Shown: positions 63,287 through 64,000 of the stretch, piece by piece
Numbering within the stretch: the first letter of the stretch is position 1
How the letters are laid out: every line of letters starts with the position of its first letter
From: Nitrobacteraceae bacterium AZCC 2146
Lineage (GTDB): Bacteria; Pseudomonadota; Alphaproteobacteria; Rhizobiales; Xanthobacteraceae
Assembly: GCA_036924855.1 (NCBI GenBank)
Contig: JBAGRP010000001.1
Coordinates: 62,001 to 126,000, forward strand
DNA: 64,000 bases
Direction of reading: 5' to 3'
Made by a program: the position numbers and the translations under genes
The notes under the pieces: generated by a model
Databases searched by the model: none
What the model was told of the DNA's origin: nothing
What the model saw: only the letters and a program-made list of their open reading frames with translations

Positions 63287-63752
63287 GGGACATTGCCTGT
63301 TGGGGGAAGTCTATGCGCCTGGCCATGGTTTCCATGTGCCCGCGCAAATCCGGATGAGGGAACGGGACGTGGCGAAACGTCAGCGTCGCGTTGCAGACCA
63401 GCTTGCCCTTGGCGCTGACCTTCACCGCCGTCATGGCGAAGCCGGAGCCTTCGTGCACGATGCTGGCGTCGATCATCAGCTTCTCGCCGGGGGTGACGAA
63501 GGTGCGCATCTTGGCTTCCTTCACCGCTGCCAGGAACGGCATGCGCTCGAACTTCATCAGCGCGATCAGCAGCCAGCCGGAGGTCTGCGCCATCGCCTCG
63601 ATCAGCAGTACGCCCGGCATCAGCGGAAAGCCCGGAAAATGCCCCTCGAAGATGGTGCTTTTTTCCGGAACGTTCGCTTCAACCGTAATGGTTTTATCGC
63701 CGACATTGAGGTCGGCGATGCGGTCGATCAGATGAAAATATTCGAGGTTCAT
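63279..63752 (-). CDS. fabZXL: 3-hydroxyacyl-ACP dehydratase, VLCFA type
   Basis: Single hot-dog dehydratase of 157 residues acting on 3-hydroxyacyl-AcpXL. The active-site region is 'FEGHFPGFPLMPGVLLIEAM', giving the catalytic His and Glu, followed by 'AQTSGWLLIALM'. The length and motif fit the FabZ branch. The C-terminus 'MSHG' overlaps the start of fabF2XL by 8 bases. AcpXL lies 9 bases upstream. Confidence 0.93.
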   Translation of the reverse strand: MNLEYFHLIDRIADLNVGDKTITVEANVPEKSTIFEGHFPGFPLMPGVLLIEAMAQTSGWLLIALMKFERMPFLAAVKEAKMRTFVTPGEKLMIDASIVHEGSGFAMTAVKVSAKGKLVCNATLTFRHVPFPHPDLRGHMETMARRIDFPQQAMSHG

Positions 63753-63761
63753 GGCGGGGCG

Positions 63762-64000
63762 TTACGCGCCCTTGGCCGCGACCAATTCGTCGATGCGGGC
63801 GCTGAGGTTCTTCAGGACGAAATACTGCTCGGTGGTCGCCTTGCCGTCATTGACCTCCTGGGTCCACTTTTCCAGCGGCAGCTTGATCCCGAACGCCTTG
63901 TCGATGGCGAAGGCGATATCGAGGAAATCCAGGCTGTCGATGCCCAGATCGTCGATCGCGTGGCTCTCCGGCGTGATCGTGTCGCGAGGAATGTCGCAGG
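63762..64000 (-). CDS. acpXL: Acyl carrier protein AcpXL (5' end outside window)
   Basis: The frame from the TAA at 63764-63762 is open to base 64000 and gives about 78 C-terminal residues of a carrier protein. The phosphopantetheine site is the Ser in '[19 protein letters not shown]', followed by '[19 protein letters not shown]', typical of AcpXL. It carries the C28-type chain for lipid A. It lies 9 bases upstream of fabZXL and is the first visible gene of the operon; promoter and start are outside the window. Confidence 0.93.
   Translation of the reverse strand, partial: CDIPRDTITPESHAIDDLGIDSLDFLDIAFAIDKAFGIKLPLEKWTQEVNDGKATTEQYFVLKNLSARIDELVAAKGA

Overview
The window is high-GC, gene-dense DNA with the hallmarks of an alphaproteobacterium of the order Hyphomicrobiales, most likely the Bradyrhizobium / Rhodopseudomonas / Afipia group. 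The main evidence is an acpXL-fabZ-fabF2-fabF1-adh-lpxXL cluster for the very-long-chain fatty acid of lipid A, a PdhS/PleC-type histidine kinase, DUF2865 and DUF1289 proteins, a class II DAHP synthase, many ATGA/GTGA start-stop overlaps, and palindromic intergenic repeats typical of these genomes. The genus is inferred from gene content only.

Layout. (1) 1-4.1 kb: the end of a ribose-type sugar ABC operon (two permeases and a binding protein; the ATPase would lie upstream), a YciI protein and a family-3 solute-binding protein. (2) 4.2-5.4 kb: a MaoC hydratase beside a CoA-transferase that has lost its N-terminal half. (3) 6.0-17.2 kb: a candidate genomic island. It carries a full malonate decarboxylase system: mdcACDEGBH on the minus strand, with divergent malonate transporter genes mdcLM and a GntR regulator on the plus strand. 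A 5'-truncated endonuclease/phosphatase gene and an MFS transporter follow. The right edge is dusA, a known integration target. The left edge (5983-6057) holds a copy of the dusA 5' end in the same frame, so the segment looks inserted into dusA. A 3' tRNA-Arg(CCG) fragment and a degenerate direct repeat add to the evidence. No integrase is present.

(4) 17-31 kb: housekeeping and signalling genes. These are dusA, a retropepsin-like protease, DUF1289, a PdhS-like kinase, a beta-hydroxyacid dehydrogenase, an Mrp Fe-S carrier, a TRAP transporter split over both strands, a keto-hydratase, moaA, a lipoprotein, gph and rpiA. (5) 31-44 kb: glutathione reductase, an alpha/beta hydrolase, DAHP synthase, diacylglycerol kinase, NAD synthetase, secreted unknowns, then cysS, a 37-residue membrane microprotein, a GNAT and citramalate synthase as a coupled operon, followed by a VOC protein and a LOG-family protein. 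(6) 44-50 kb: an Atm1-like ABC exporter, psd and pssA for phosphatidylethanolamine synthesis, an RraA-like aldolase and a methyltransferase. (7) 50-58.5 kb: motA-motB, two tandem kup potassium transporters, and a rhodanese / aminotransferase / PotF-like group. (8) 58.7-64 kb: the lipid A long-chain fatty acid operon on the minus strand, with acpXL cut by the window end.

No CRISPR array, rRNA operon, intact tRNA, transposase or phage module was seen. The most notable points are the dusA island carrying malonate catabolism, the cysS-linked microprotein, the FabF2 paralogue lacking its catalytic Cys and one His, and the kup duplication with a shared upstream box.
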